A stretch of DNA of 64,000 bases from Physella acuta (taxonomy: Eukaryota; Mollusca; Gastropoda; Physidae). The DNA is taken from NCBI RefSeq assembly GCF_028476545.1, contig NW_026732982.1, forward strand, positions 372,001 to 436,000, written 5' to 3'. This document shows positions 21,201-30,639 of the stretch, piece after piece; the stretch's first letter is position 1; the number at the start of each line of letters is the position of its first letter. The position numbers and the translations under genes are program-made. The notes beneath the pieces are model-generated. The model saw only the letters and a program-made list of their open reading frames with translations, was not told the DNA's origin and did no database searches.

Positions 21201-23744
21201 TTTGTTTACAGGTGTCTTTTATAACAGTTCAATATAGTGTTGTGATTAATCCAAGCATTTTGTTTACAGGTGTCTTTTATAACAGTTCAATATAGTGTTG
21301 TGATTAATCCAAGCATTTTGTTTACAGGCATATTTTATAACAGTTCAATATAGTGTTGTGATTAATCCAAGCATTTTGTTTACAGGCGTATTTTATAACA
21401 GTTCAATATAGTGTTGTGATAAATCCAAGCATATTGTTTACAGGTGTCTTTTATAACAGTTCAAGCATCCCTTGCTATGATAAATCCAAACATTTTGTTT
21501 ACAGGTGTATTTTATAACAGCTCAAGCATCCCTTGCTATGATAAATCCAAGCATTTTGTTTACAGGTGTATTTTATAACAGCTCAAGCATCCCTTGCTAT
21601 GATATTTTTGAGGAGTTTATTGAGTGTGCTGATCCGACAGGCTGTGGTACTGGGCCTGCTGCTATAGCTTGGGACTATCAGGTGAGGTATTGTTAATGTC
21701 GCCACCAGGTGAGGTGTTGTTTGTGTCACCACCAGGTGAGGTGTTGTTAATGTCACAACCAGGTGAGGTGTTGTTAATGTCACCACCAGGTGTTGTTTGT
21801 ATCACCACCAGGTGATGTGTTGTTTGTGTCACCACTAGGTGAGGTGTTGTTAATGTCACCACCAGGTGAGGTGTTGTTTGTATCACCACCAGGTGAGGTG
21901 TTGTTAATGTCACCACCAGGTGAGGTGTTGTTAATGTCACCACCAGGTGAGGTGTTGTTAATGTCACCACCAGGTGAGGTGTTGTTAATGTCACCACCAG
22001 GTGAGGTGTTGTTTGTATCACCACCAGGTGAGGTGTTGTTAATGTCACCACCAGGTGAGGTGTTGTTAATGTCACCACCAGGTGAGGTGTTGTTTGTATC
22101 ACCACCAGGTGAGGTGTTGTTAATGTCACCACCAGGTGAGGTGTTGTTAATGTCACCACCAGGTGAGGTGTTGTTTGTATCACCACCAGGTGAGGTGTTG
22201 TTAATGTCACCACCAGGTGAGGTGTTGTTTGTATCACCACCAGGTGAGGTGTTGTTAATGTCACCACCAGGTGAGGTGTTGTTTGTATCACCACTGGGTG
22301 AGGTGTTGTTTGTATCACCACTGGGTGAGGTGTTGTTTGTGTCACCACCAGGTTCTTTTTGTATCACCACCAGGTATCAGAAGATTTGATAATTAAACTG
22401 TTGAAAATCTAGCCTTTAATCTCAACCAATATATAAGAATGTTGTTCTAAATAGTTGTGTGTAATTTTCAATAATTGTTTTTTTTTCTGATTCTCTTTTC
22501 CTAGGCTTGTACCGAGTTATCTTTACCAAGGGGAAGTAACAATGTTACAGATATGTTTCCTGTGCTACCATGGACACCAGAGCTTAGAGCTACCTACTGC
22601 CAGAAGACGTATGGCATAACTCCCAGAGAAAGTTGGGCTTCAATACAGTTCCTAGGCTTAAGTAAGGGACATAATCAATTTAGTCCTAATTTCTGTTAAA
22701 TTTTTTTAGTTATCCTTCTTGTTTCCTATGAAATTTTTGTTTTTTTAACTCAAGTATTTTTTTAATATCTCCAGAAATAAAAAGTGCCAGCAATATTATC
22801 TTTTCTAATGGCAACCTTGACCCATGGATGGGAGGCGGGGTAAGTCAAGCTCACCATTTTTACTTTCTCGTATACGAGTGTAAAGGAAGTATAGTAATCA
22901 TGTAAAAAAAATCTAAATTGATATTTTCACAAATCTCGCAGGCAGTTTCATACCTATCTGAGTTGGAAACACTAAGTTTTACAATTTTATCTGTATGTCT
23001 ATGTGTGTGTATGTATGTGTGTGCCTGTCTGTGAACATGATAACTTGAGTACCGTTGTAGCTAGGTTGATGAAATTTCATATATAAGTATTACATCAATT
23101 ACAGTGTATCAGCTGTTTTTGTACTGATGTTTGAATTGTAGTTCTGTTATTGCTTGTAGTTCTACATATGTGATTAAACAAAGCCCCTTCAAAGCAAGTG
23201 TTGAAATCTTTAAAAAAGAATTTATATTGTTCTTGCTTCAGATGTCTCACCACACCACTTTGCTTTCATGTGTTTGTGAAGTTATCCCTATCATGTAACT
23301 TCTGTCTTGTGTTAAAAAAAATCTTTCTCAGATCAACGAAAACCTTTCACCATCACTGATTGCCATCCCTGTATCAGGTGGTGCTCATCATCTAGACTTA
23401 AGGTACGGCCCAAATCACATCTCTCACCTGTACCACACCTCTCACCTTAAGGGCATGGGCGGGTATGAAAACCAAAATAATCAAAATGCTTATTTCTCAA
23501 CCTAATGTTGTAATATTTAGCATATAGTTATGACTCAATGAGTTAAATCTAAAATAAAAAATGGCTGAAAATTTCATGTCGTTGCCAAGGTTATGGCTGT
23601 CATCACCTTTAAACTAGCTGACTTGACAGTCCACTAATGTTGCCTCTACTCTACAGGGCATCCAACCAGCTGGACCCTATAGGTGTGATTGTGGCTAGAG
23701 AGAGAGAAAAGGGAATCATCCGAGCTTGGCTCAGCAGTCCTTAA
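12286..23744 (+). CDS. DPP7: Dipeptidyl peptidase 2 (DPP7, serine peptidase family S28), 12 exons, complete
   Basis: Removes N-terminal dipeptides from X-Pro and X-Ala peptides in lysosomes and secretory vesicles. Exons: 12286-12469, 18888-19027, 19147-19310, 19414-19549, 19802-19889, 20626-20792, 20916-20976, 21566-21681, 22505-22661, 22775-22839, 23332-23402, 23657-23744. All junctions are GT-AG, phases agree, and the sum is 1437 nt (478 residues; human DPP7 is 492). A signal peptide covers about residues 1-24 ([15 protein letters not shown]). Diagnostic blocks: [43 protein letters not shown], nucleophile [11 protein letters not shown] (Ser163), [45 protein letters not shown] (Asp420) and GGAHHLDLR (His445). 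The match is closer to DPP7 than to PRCP. Several N-glycosylation sequons occur (NAT, NES, NSS, NVT, NLS). The start has a good context (ccaaaATGG). Intron 1 is 6.4 kb; three introns carry minisatellites touching splice sites. Confidence 0.96.
12470..14970 (+). other. DPP7 intron 1, 5' part
   Basis: Non-coding. It holds an ATTA-rich run near 12830-12850 and two related passages ('aagttaaacttttaacccc' near 12982 and 'aagttacactttcaacccc' near 13868), plus paired 'gtgaaaaaaaatgcaccgtg'-like phrases near 13060 and 13157. These may be remnants of an unidentified repeat. Poly-G and poly-T runs occur at 13217-13245. Confidence 0.5.
14971..15037. promoter_or_regulatory. Two CRE palindromes next to a 12-bp inverted repeat
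   Basis: TGACGTCA occurs at 14971-14978 and 14982-14989, each a perfect ATF/CREB palindrome. Immediately after, GCCGCCAACCAA (14990-15001) and TTGGTTGGCGGC (15026-15037) form a perfect inverted repeat around a GC-rich 24-bp loop (acgcgttgaaagcgcgcg inside). It sits in DPP7 intron 1, so it could be an internal enhancer or promoter, or a repeat end (an AT-rich block with 'ggccc' motifs lies upstream). Function is inference. Confidence 0.4.
15338..15705. repeat. ~183-bp tandem duplication
   Basis: The phrase 'aaactgtgctgcgcaaatat' occurs near 15340 and again near 15523. It is followed each time by the same body ('gaatgaaagaactaca', 'gttagcaatctaaagtaaat', 'ttattttgggcaggtgaagt') and ends 'cattttgtta'. 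Small indels separate the two copies. Confidence 0.85.
16674..18039. mobile_element. hAT-type non-autonomous element (1350 bp) with target duplications
   Basis: The element is 16682-18031 in DPP7 intron 1. Ends are CAGGGGTCGGCAACCT on both sides (right end reverse complemented), followed by 'agagccgc' and 'gcggctc' motifs. Perfect 8-bp target duplications GGCTAGGC lie at 16674-16681 and 18032-18039. No transposase is recognisable. Inside are three diverged ~145-bp tandem units whose cores start near 16918, 17063 and 17208 ('ccatgAnACTTnGG' followed by a 'tnTTTCTGCgaAAAA'-like phrase). The internal open frame at 17164-17499 is not recognisable. Confidence 0.8.
18032..18887 (+). other. DPP7 intron 1, 3' part with short degenerate repeats
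   Basis: A run near 18440-18665 repeats variants of 'cttacaaagtactcac' many times, a decayed short minisatellite that opens two chance frames. The rest is AT-rich up to the exon 2 acceptor (tatttttgcag). Confidence 0.6.
19890..20477 (+). repeat. 32-bp minisatellite starting at the DPP7 exon 5 donor
   Basis: About 18 units of 32 bp ('gtcattagctactctctgat' then 'attgttgctaag'). The array begins at the first intronic base: the real donor is CCAG|GTCTGTCATAAGTTAC and each unit boundary reads TAAG|GTCATTAG(T/C)TAC, so every unit repeats a weak donor-like junction. Units alternate between a few variants (gctactctc, gttactttc, gttactatc). Reading through from the exon gives a stop after a few codons. 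Confidence 0.9.
21062..21565 (+). repeat. 58-61-bp minisatellite made of the DPP7 exon 8 acceptor and exon start
   Basis: AG acceptors recur at 21095, 21153, 21211, 21269, 21327, 21385, 21443, 21504 and 21565, the last being the real one. Each is preceded by 'ccaagcattttgtttacag' or a near match and followed by 'gtgtcttttataacag' or a variant, which is the exon 8 start. The last two 61-bp units copy about the first 38 nt of exon 8. Using any upstream acceptor leads to an in-frame stop, directly after FYNSSI in the early units. Confidence 0.93.
21682..22372 (+). repeat. 27-bp minisatellite regenerating the DPP7 exon 8 donor
   Basis: About 25 units of 27 bp ('gtgaggtgttgttaatgtca' then 'ccaccag'). 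The exon ends TATCAG|GTGAGG and nearly every unit boundary reads ACCAG|GTGAGG, a strong consensus donor. Two main variants ('ttaatgtc' and 'tttgtatc') are interspersed. The unit length divides by three, so long chance frames appear on both strands. Extension past the real donor ends at a stop after four codons. Confidence 0.93.
22840..23331 (+). other. DPP7 intron 10 with a probable interspersed repeat
   Basis: The passage about 22868-23120 ('actttctcgtatacgagtg', 'gtatgtatgtgtgtgcctg', 'gaacatgataacttgagtac', 'aggttgatgaaatttcat') has the look of a repeat I have seen dispersed in invertebrate genomes. I cannot name its family. It shares the TATG/TGTG run followed by a 'gatgaaat'-type phrase with the interior of the hAT element at 16682-18031. 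Confidence 0.35.
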
Positions 23745-24550
23745 TTCAACCTAGCTGACCATTTTTTTTCTCTCAGGAAAGTCAAAGATTGGTTAGCACA
23801 AAAACTTAAGGCAAGGATTCCAGGATGAACAAAGTCTTTATTCAAACAAACCCAGTCACACTAAGTCTAAGCTGCCTTTATAACTTGATCTCATTTGTCT
23901 TAGCTACAACACTGATATTTTATTCTTTCATTCAGTTATTCATTACGCAAAGCATTATTTGACAACAGACAATTTTTATTACTTCTCAACGAATGTCACA
24001 ATTTGCCAAAATATTTATTTTATAACAGAATCCTTAAAACTGTCAAAATGTTTTTTAAACTCGTGTGCTAGTTCATGGTGAGTGTCCAAGTTGTAAATCT
24101 TATTTTGATTAAATCCTCGGTTTTACACAAACTCTTGTTGACTTGCTAAATACAACTGCAAATATTTTGCTGTTTTAATGAAGAAAACTGCTGGTATTAA
24201 AGCTATTTTGTTCTGTCTTGTTTTGTAATAATGTCTTATGCTTAGTGCTGTTTATGCACATACACAATTATAAAGAAAAATATGGCTTCAATAATCGCCA
24301 CTGAAGCCACACCATAACCTAATTACAATTCCACTCAATCCTGTGACCTACTTAGGTCTAGTAATGTTTTATTTTTAGTTTGACATTTGTTATAATACCA
24401 TATATGGTCTGTGGTGCAATAACCAGTTTTTTTCCGCTGTCTTACTAAGAGAGTCTTAGACTCAGAAATTTTCCATCGAGAAATGATTGATTGTTTCAGA
24501 CCAGATGACCACCCCAACCAATGGTCTTATGATTTGAAGGTGACCTTCCA
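23745..24550 (+). other. DPP7 3' UTR and downstream flank
   Basis: No canonical AATAAA follows the stop within 800 bases. ATTAAA at 24196-24201, followed by a T/G-rich stretch (ttttgttctgtcttgttttg), is the best candidate polyadenylation signal and would give a 3' UTR of about 470 nt. Confidence 0.45.
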
Positions 24551-25056
24551 TGTTACCTAAGTCTATAAATAGATCGCCCACAGGTGTCTCGCGGCAGTCT
24601 TTGGTCAGACGTCGTTGAAGAGAGATAAGCCCTGTGTGTTGCCGTGCAGTATTAAGTTGTTATATTACTTGTGAATAAGTAATTCTTTATGCTTATAGCA
24701 GTGTTATGTATACAGTGGTGATTTTTCTGAAGTGTTAAAGCTGTGATAGTGTATCATACTATTTATTTCCACGAATTGTAAGTTGGGTTTTGATCATTCT
24801 GTATATCCATTTTATTCTTGTATAAATCTAGTGTTCTGCCACGACTTTGTACACTCATTACAAGTTATATGCAGATTAAAGGTTTTGTTGGCATCATTAG
24901 TTTCTCTAGTGTTTCCCCTAGACATTAATTACGAGTCCTAGCGAACTAGTGAGTCAATTTTCTTTTATTTAGGCTTGTCGCCATCTGTGTATAATCAGTT
25001 AAACGAATCCGGGAGCGTTCGCCATCTATCTGGCTGATAGATTGGTGTCCGTTACA
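24551..25056. mobile_element. Possible solo LTR (fossil retroelement end)
   Basis: A block of about 506 bp begins TGTTAC and ends GTTACA, with a TATA-like 'ctataaatag' near its left side and 'attaaag' further on. The flanks TTCCA and ATCCA are similar but not identical. This fits a solo long terminal repeat of unknown family, but no internal retroelement region is visible. It could equally be unrelated unique sequence. Confidence 0.22.
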
Positions 25057-25359
25057 ATCCAAACCTCAGAACTCCTCCAAGAAGATGACCTTTGACCAGA
25101 CGGTCCTATAAAAAATCTACAGTTCCCTGTTATTGATTACTTTTTGCCCAACTGTCAAGTTGTTAAAAAAAATCCGTTTCTTCCATGTATAGATTTTGTG
25201 TCGTGTGAAATTTTTTTTTCTCGCCTCTTCTGTTAACTCTGACCAGATTGTTACATATCGCTCAACAAAAACAGTAGGGCGTACCGATTTTTTGTTTTCA
25301 ATTTTTTTGCCACCTTCTCTCCACGCAACCTCCCACACACCCTCCAACTCACCACCACC

Positions 25360-26190
25360 CCCCCCCCCTCCACGCACGTACCATCGACTAACGCGCCCAC
25401 TTCACCGGTACGCCCTTTCATTATTCCATGCATGTACCCACACATCCACTCACCCCCTCATTTATACAACCACCCTAACAGGCTCACCAACCCTCCTATG
25501 TATCCACACACCCCAATACAACCCCAAAGTATTCACCAACCCACGTATACACAGTCCCACCCTCCCACCCATCTACCCTCACACGTATCTGCCAACCCTA
25601 ACCCCCCCCCCCACATATCCACCAACCCACTTATCCATCAACCCACTTATCCACCCTACCACCCATCTACCCTCACACGTATCTGCCAACCCTAACCCCC
25701 CCCAAGTATCCACCAACCCACTTATCCACCCTCCCACCCATCTACCCTCACACGTATCTGCGAACCCTAAACCCCCGCCAAGTATCCACCAACCCACTTA
25801 TCCATCAACCCACTTATCCACCAACCCACTTATCCATCAACCCACTTATCCACCAACCCATTTATCTATCAACCCACTTATCCATCAACCCACTTATCCA
25901 CCAACCCACTTATCCACCAACCCACTTATCCACCATCCCACTTATCCACCAACCCACTTATCCACCCTCCCACCCATCTACCCTCACACATATCTGCCAA
26001 CCCTAACCCCCCAAGTATCCACCAACCCACTTATCCACCAACCCACTTATCCACCAACCCACCTACCCACCCTCCCACCTACCCACCACCTGCCACCTTC
26101 CCACCTACCCACCACCTACCCACCTTCCCACCTACCCACCCACCCTCCCACCTACCCACCACCTACCCTAGACTACAAACCTCCCCAACA
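25360..26190. repeat. C-rich minisatellite (16-bp unit and relatives)
   Basis: Variants of 'cccacttatccaccaa' (16 bp) repeat, mixed with longer blocks that include 'ctaccctcacacgtatctgc' and, at the right, 'cccacctacccaccacc'. Pyrimidine-rich on the plus strand with strong strand asymmetry. The 345-codon frame (PTYPPTHLS-like) over it is a by-product of the composition. Confidence 0.85.
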
Positions 26191-26499
26191 ATCGATCAGC
26201 CATGTCAGAACACCGGCATCATTTCTACCATGACGTCACACAGATGCCGACATGTTCCAGAACGACAGTACCCTGCACTTAGTAGGTTTGATTAGACGGG
26301 GAGGGTGGGGGTGGGGTGCACCGATTGATGAAAGCGCTCATTTCTCGTACGGCATTAAGTCTTCTTATCCCCCTTATTCTTGCCCTCCTCTCCTCCCCAA
26401 AACTGGGTAGCTCCCCTTTTCCTGCTCGTGAGAGCTGCTGGGGCCAACGATTTTCTCACGGCGCGCGGGGATGGGGAGGGGAGGGGGCACAGAAAGTGA

Positions 26500-26725
26500 A
26501 AAAATTCTTCTAGTGAGTAGATCAGCTGTGGAGTAGCAGCGAGCATTGTCTCCCCTTACTCCTGTTGATTTCATCCAATTGACTTAATACCCGTGTGTTC
26601 GAGAGTTCACATGTGTGTTGAGTCAGGAGACAGTGTAACAACAGTTGTTTCCCATCATTGTTTCTTTGTTTCAATTATTCTTGGATATAACCTGATCATT
26701 CCTAACATGGGACATAATCGCTAAG
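26500..26725 (+). other. Candidate untranslated first exon with strong donor
   Basis: GCTAAG|GTAAGTAAC at 26720-26734 is a near-ideal donor, preceded by about 200 bases of unique, non-repetitive sequence. No coding frame leads into it (its only ATG, at 26707, stops after five codons). It could be a 5' UTR exon of the receptor gene at 62.6 kb, with a very long intron. Only inference. Confidence 0.2.
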
Positions 26726-27021
26726 GTAAGTAACTAATGTTTCTTTTTTTTTTTTTTTGCATTAATAACTATCCACTAAGCCTAGTTGTTAAAGGAAACA
26801 TGGTTATAATTAGTTGAATTGCTATGTGGGATAAACAGCTTGATAATTAGGCGTACATGATTTAGTTTTATATTTGGAAATATTTTGTAATATTACCATC
26901 TATATCTGCTGTCTTGGTCCTGTGTAGCTCATTCTGTGCCATGAAGAAAGCAATTGTTAGATTTAAAAAAATAAATATTTAGGCCTATTTGATGAAACGT
27001 TTCCCTTAGCATTTAATTAAA

Positions 27022-29723
27022 ACTGTGTGATAGTTTTATGTAGGCTGACAGGCTGTGATAGTTTAGTTTTATGTGGGCTGACAGGCTGTGATAGTTTTAT
27101 GTGGGCTGACACTGACAGGCTGTGATAGTTTTATGTAGGCTGACAGGCTGTGATAGTTTTATGTGGGCTGACACTGACAGGCTGTGATAGTTTTATGTAG
27201 GCTGACAGGCTGTGATAGTTTTATGTGGGCTGACAGGCTGTGATAGTTTTATGTGGGCTGACAGGCTGTGATAGTTTTATGTGGGCTGACACTGACAGGC
27301 TGTGATAGTTTTATGTAGGCTGACAGGCTGTGATAGTTTTATGTGGGCTGACAGGCTGTGATAGTTTTATGTGGGCTGACAGGCTGTGATAGTTTTATGT
27401 GGGCTGACAGGCTGTGATAGTTTTATGTGGGCTGACAGGTTGTGATAGTTTTATGTAGGCTGACAGGTTGTGATAGTTTTATGTGGGCTGACACTGACAG
27501 GCTGTGATAGTTTTATGTAGGCTGACAGGCTGTGATAGTTTTATGTAGGCTGACAGGCTGTGATAGTTTTATGTGGGCTGTGATAGTTTTATGTAGACTG
27601 TGATAGTTTTATGTGGGCTGACACTGACAGGCTGTGATAGTTTTATGTAGGCTGACAGGCTGTGATAGTTTTATGTGGGCTGACAGGCTGTGATAGTTTT
27701 ATGTAGGCTGACAGGCTGTGATAGTTTTATGTAGGCTGACAGGCTGTGATAGTTTTATGTAGGCTGACAGGCTGTGATAGTTTTATGTGGGCTGTGATAG
27801 TTTTATGTGGGCTGACAGGCCGTGATAGTTTTATGTAGGCTGACAGGCTGTGATAGTTTTATGTGGGCTGACACTGACAGGCTGTGATAGTTTTATGTAG
27901 GCTGACAGGCTGTGATAGTTTTATGTAGGCTGACAGGCTGTGATAGTTTTATGTGGGCTGACACTGACAGGCTGTGATAGTTTTATGTAGGCTGACAGGC
28001 TGTGATAGTTTTATGTGGGCTGACAGGCTGTGATAGTTTTATGTGGGCTGACACTGACAGGCTGTGATAGTTTTATGTGGGCTGACAGGCTGTGATAGTT
28101 TTATGTAGAAGGACAGGCTGTGATAGTTTTATGTAGGCTGACAGGCTGTGATAGTTTTATGTGGGCTGACAGGCTGTGATAGTTTTATGTGGGCTGACAG
28201 GCTGTGATAGTTTTATGTGGGCTGACACTGACAGGCTGTGATAGTTTTATGTGGGCTGACAGGCTGTGATAGTTTTATGTAGGCTGACAGGCTGTGATAG
28301 TTTTATGTGGGCTGACAGGCTGTGATAGTTTTATGTGGGCTGACACTGACAGGCTGTGATAGTTTTATGTAGAAGGACAGGCTGTGATAGTTTTATGTAG
28401 AAGGACAGGCTGTGATAGTTTTATGTAGGCTGACAGGCTGTGATAGTTTTATGTGGGCTGACAGGCTGTGATAGTTTTATGTGGGCTGACACTGACAGGC
28501 TGTGATAGTTTTATGTGGGCTGACAGGCTGTGATAGTTTTATGTAGGCTGACAGGCTGTGATAGTTTTATGTAGAAGGACAGGCTGTGATAGTTTTATGT
28601 AGGCTGACAGGCTGTGATAGTTTTATGTAGGCTGACAGGTTGTGATAGTTTTATGTAGGCTGACAGGCTGTGATAGTTTTATGTAGAAGGACAGGCTGTG
28701 ATAGTTTTATGTAGACTGTGATAGTTTTATGTGGGCTGACACTGACAGGCTGTGATAGTTTTATGTAGGCTGACAGGCTGTGATAGTTTTATGTAGAAGG
28801 ACAGGCTGTGATAGTTTTATGTAGGCTGACAGGCTGTGATAGTTTTATGTAGGCTGACAGGCTGTGATAGTTTTATGTGGGCTGACACTGACAGGCTGTG
28901 ATAGTTTTATGTAGAAGGACAGGCGGTGATAGTTTTATGTGGGCTGACAGGCTGTGATAGTTTTATGTAGAAGGACAGGCGGTGATAGTTTTATGTGGGC
29001 TGACAGGCTGTGATAGTTTTATGTGGGCTGACAGGCTGTGATAGTTTTATGTAGGCTGACAGGTTGTGATAGTTTTATGTGGGCTGACACTGACAGGCTG
29101 TGATAGTTTTATGTGGGCTGACAGGCTGTGATAGTTTTATGTAGGCTGACAGGCTGTGATAGTTTTATGTGGGCTGACAGGCTGTGATAGTTTTATGTGG
29201 GCTGACAGGCTGTGATAGTTTTATGTGGGCTGACAGGCGGTGATAGTTTTATGTGGGCTGACAGGCTGTGATTGTTTTATGTGGGCTGACACTGACAGGC
29301 TGTGATAGTTTTATGTAGGCTGACAGGCTGTGATAGTTTTATGTGGGCTGACAGGCTGTGATAGTTTTATGTAGGCTGACAGGCTGTGATAGTTTTATGT
29401 GGGCTGTGATAGTTTTATGTAGGCTGACAGGTTGTGATAGTTTTATGTGGGCTGTGATAGTTTTATGTAGGCTGACAGGTTGTGATAGTTTTATGTAGGC
29501 TGACAGGCTGTGATAGTTTTATGTAGGCTGACAGGCTGTGATAGTTTTATGTAGGCTGACAGGTTGTGATAGTTTTATGTGGGCTGTGATAGTTTTATGT
29601 AGGCTGACAGGCTGTGATAGTTTTATGTGGGCTGACAGGTTGTGATAGTTTTATGTAGACTGTGATAGTTTTATGTAGGCTGACAGGTTGTGATAGTTTT
29701 ATGTAGGCTGACAGGCTGTGATA
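27022..29723. repeat. 2.7-kb minisatellite, 28-bp unit with variants
   Basis: Around 95 units based on 'gctgacaggctgtgatagtt' plus 'ttatgtgg'. Unit types include 'gtgg' against 'gtag' endings, an insertion giving 'gctgacactgacaggctg', a deletion giving 'gggctgtgatag', an 'agaaggacagg' form, and occasional 'cggtg' or 'ttgtg' changes. The types are interspersed, consistent with repeated unequal exchange. No coding frame persists. Confidence 0.97.
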
Positions 29724-29907
29724 GACATTATAGAGAGCTTGTAAGAGACAGGTCCGTGGTCACAGGTTTCCTGATGGCTGGACGTCTACATGCTGAGCGG
29801 GTACATACTCCTTACAATTTCATATGGCACATGCGACATCTAAGCTCTTCACTTTGTCTTCACCTCAAGTAGATCTTAGCGGTTTTGCAATAAGACTATT
29901 TAAGCCC

Positions 29908-30155
29908 CTCACTCCCAGAGTTTCTTCGCATCTCTTCAGGGGGGCTTGCCCCTCCCCCCCCCCCCCCCCCCCCGCGAAAAAATTCTACCCCTCCCCCCCC
30001 CCTGAACGAAATGAAATTTATATAATTTATATAGAAAATATATACTTTTAACAGTGTCCGACCCCCCCCCCCCAAAGAAAGTCTACCCCCGCCCCCGAAA
30101 ATTTCAAGTGCCCCCCCCCAGGAGAAAAAAGTCTGGAAGAAACACTGCTCACTTC
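29908..30155. mobile_element. Non-autonomous hAT-type MITE with target duplications
   Basis: The element is 29916-30147 (232 bp). Left end CAGAGTTTCTTCGCATC, right end reverse complemented CAGTGTTTCTTCCAGAC. Flanks CTCACTCC (29908-29915) and CTCACTTC (30148-30155) match at 7 of 8 bases. The inside is poly-C runs separated by 'gaaaaaattctaccc'-type phrases. It lies between two giant minisatellites. Confidence 0.72.
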
Positions 30156-30639
30156 CCCCCCCCCCCCCCCTTGAAGTTAATCTAACCTCTAACCTCTACT
30201 ATTCCGTCCTCACTTCAAGCCAACCTACTTTCACATGAACCGTCACTGGAGTTGTTAGAACGAGCGTTCATACACTAGATAGATGTAACTCTCACTCCGT
30301 CAAACCCTACTTTCATACACTCTAGATGTAACTCTCACTCCGTCAAACCCTCGCATGCTCCCATTGTTTTACGACACGAACCTCATGGCTTTCTGCCATT
30401 GACATCGATAGATGCATACAAGCACTTGAATTACTTGCTAACAGTCTCGTTCAGAGTATAACACCAGGGGAGGCTACTACAGTTACATGTGTTGGTTAAA
30501 TAATCATTTCTCTTACTGGAATCATTTCATGTAACTTGACTCGTGTGTTGTGTTATGAATTGTTATGGCATATAAAGACAAAAACAATGGCCGGCTCCCA
30601 TATGTAGTTTTGTATTGTATCTATGTTCCAGCAGTAGTT
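30148..30639. other. Unique spacer between arrays
   Basis: Contains a short local duplication ('tagatgtaactctcactccg' and 'tcaaaccct', near 30279 and 30323). No exon recognised. Confidence 0.5.

Noticed and set aside
21662-22389. Long frames over the DPP7 exon 8 donor array (up to 228 codons) as a nested gene.
   Set aside because: They are products of the 27-bp period; the host gene reads continuously through the flanking exons with this stretch as intron.
25196-26233. 345-codon Pro/Thr/His-rich frame as a mucin-like gene.
   Set aside because: The frame follows a C-rich 16-bp array, its start lies in unique sequence with no signal peptide, and the composition is that of the DNA repeat.
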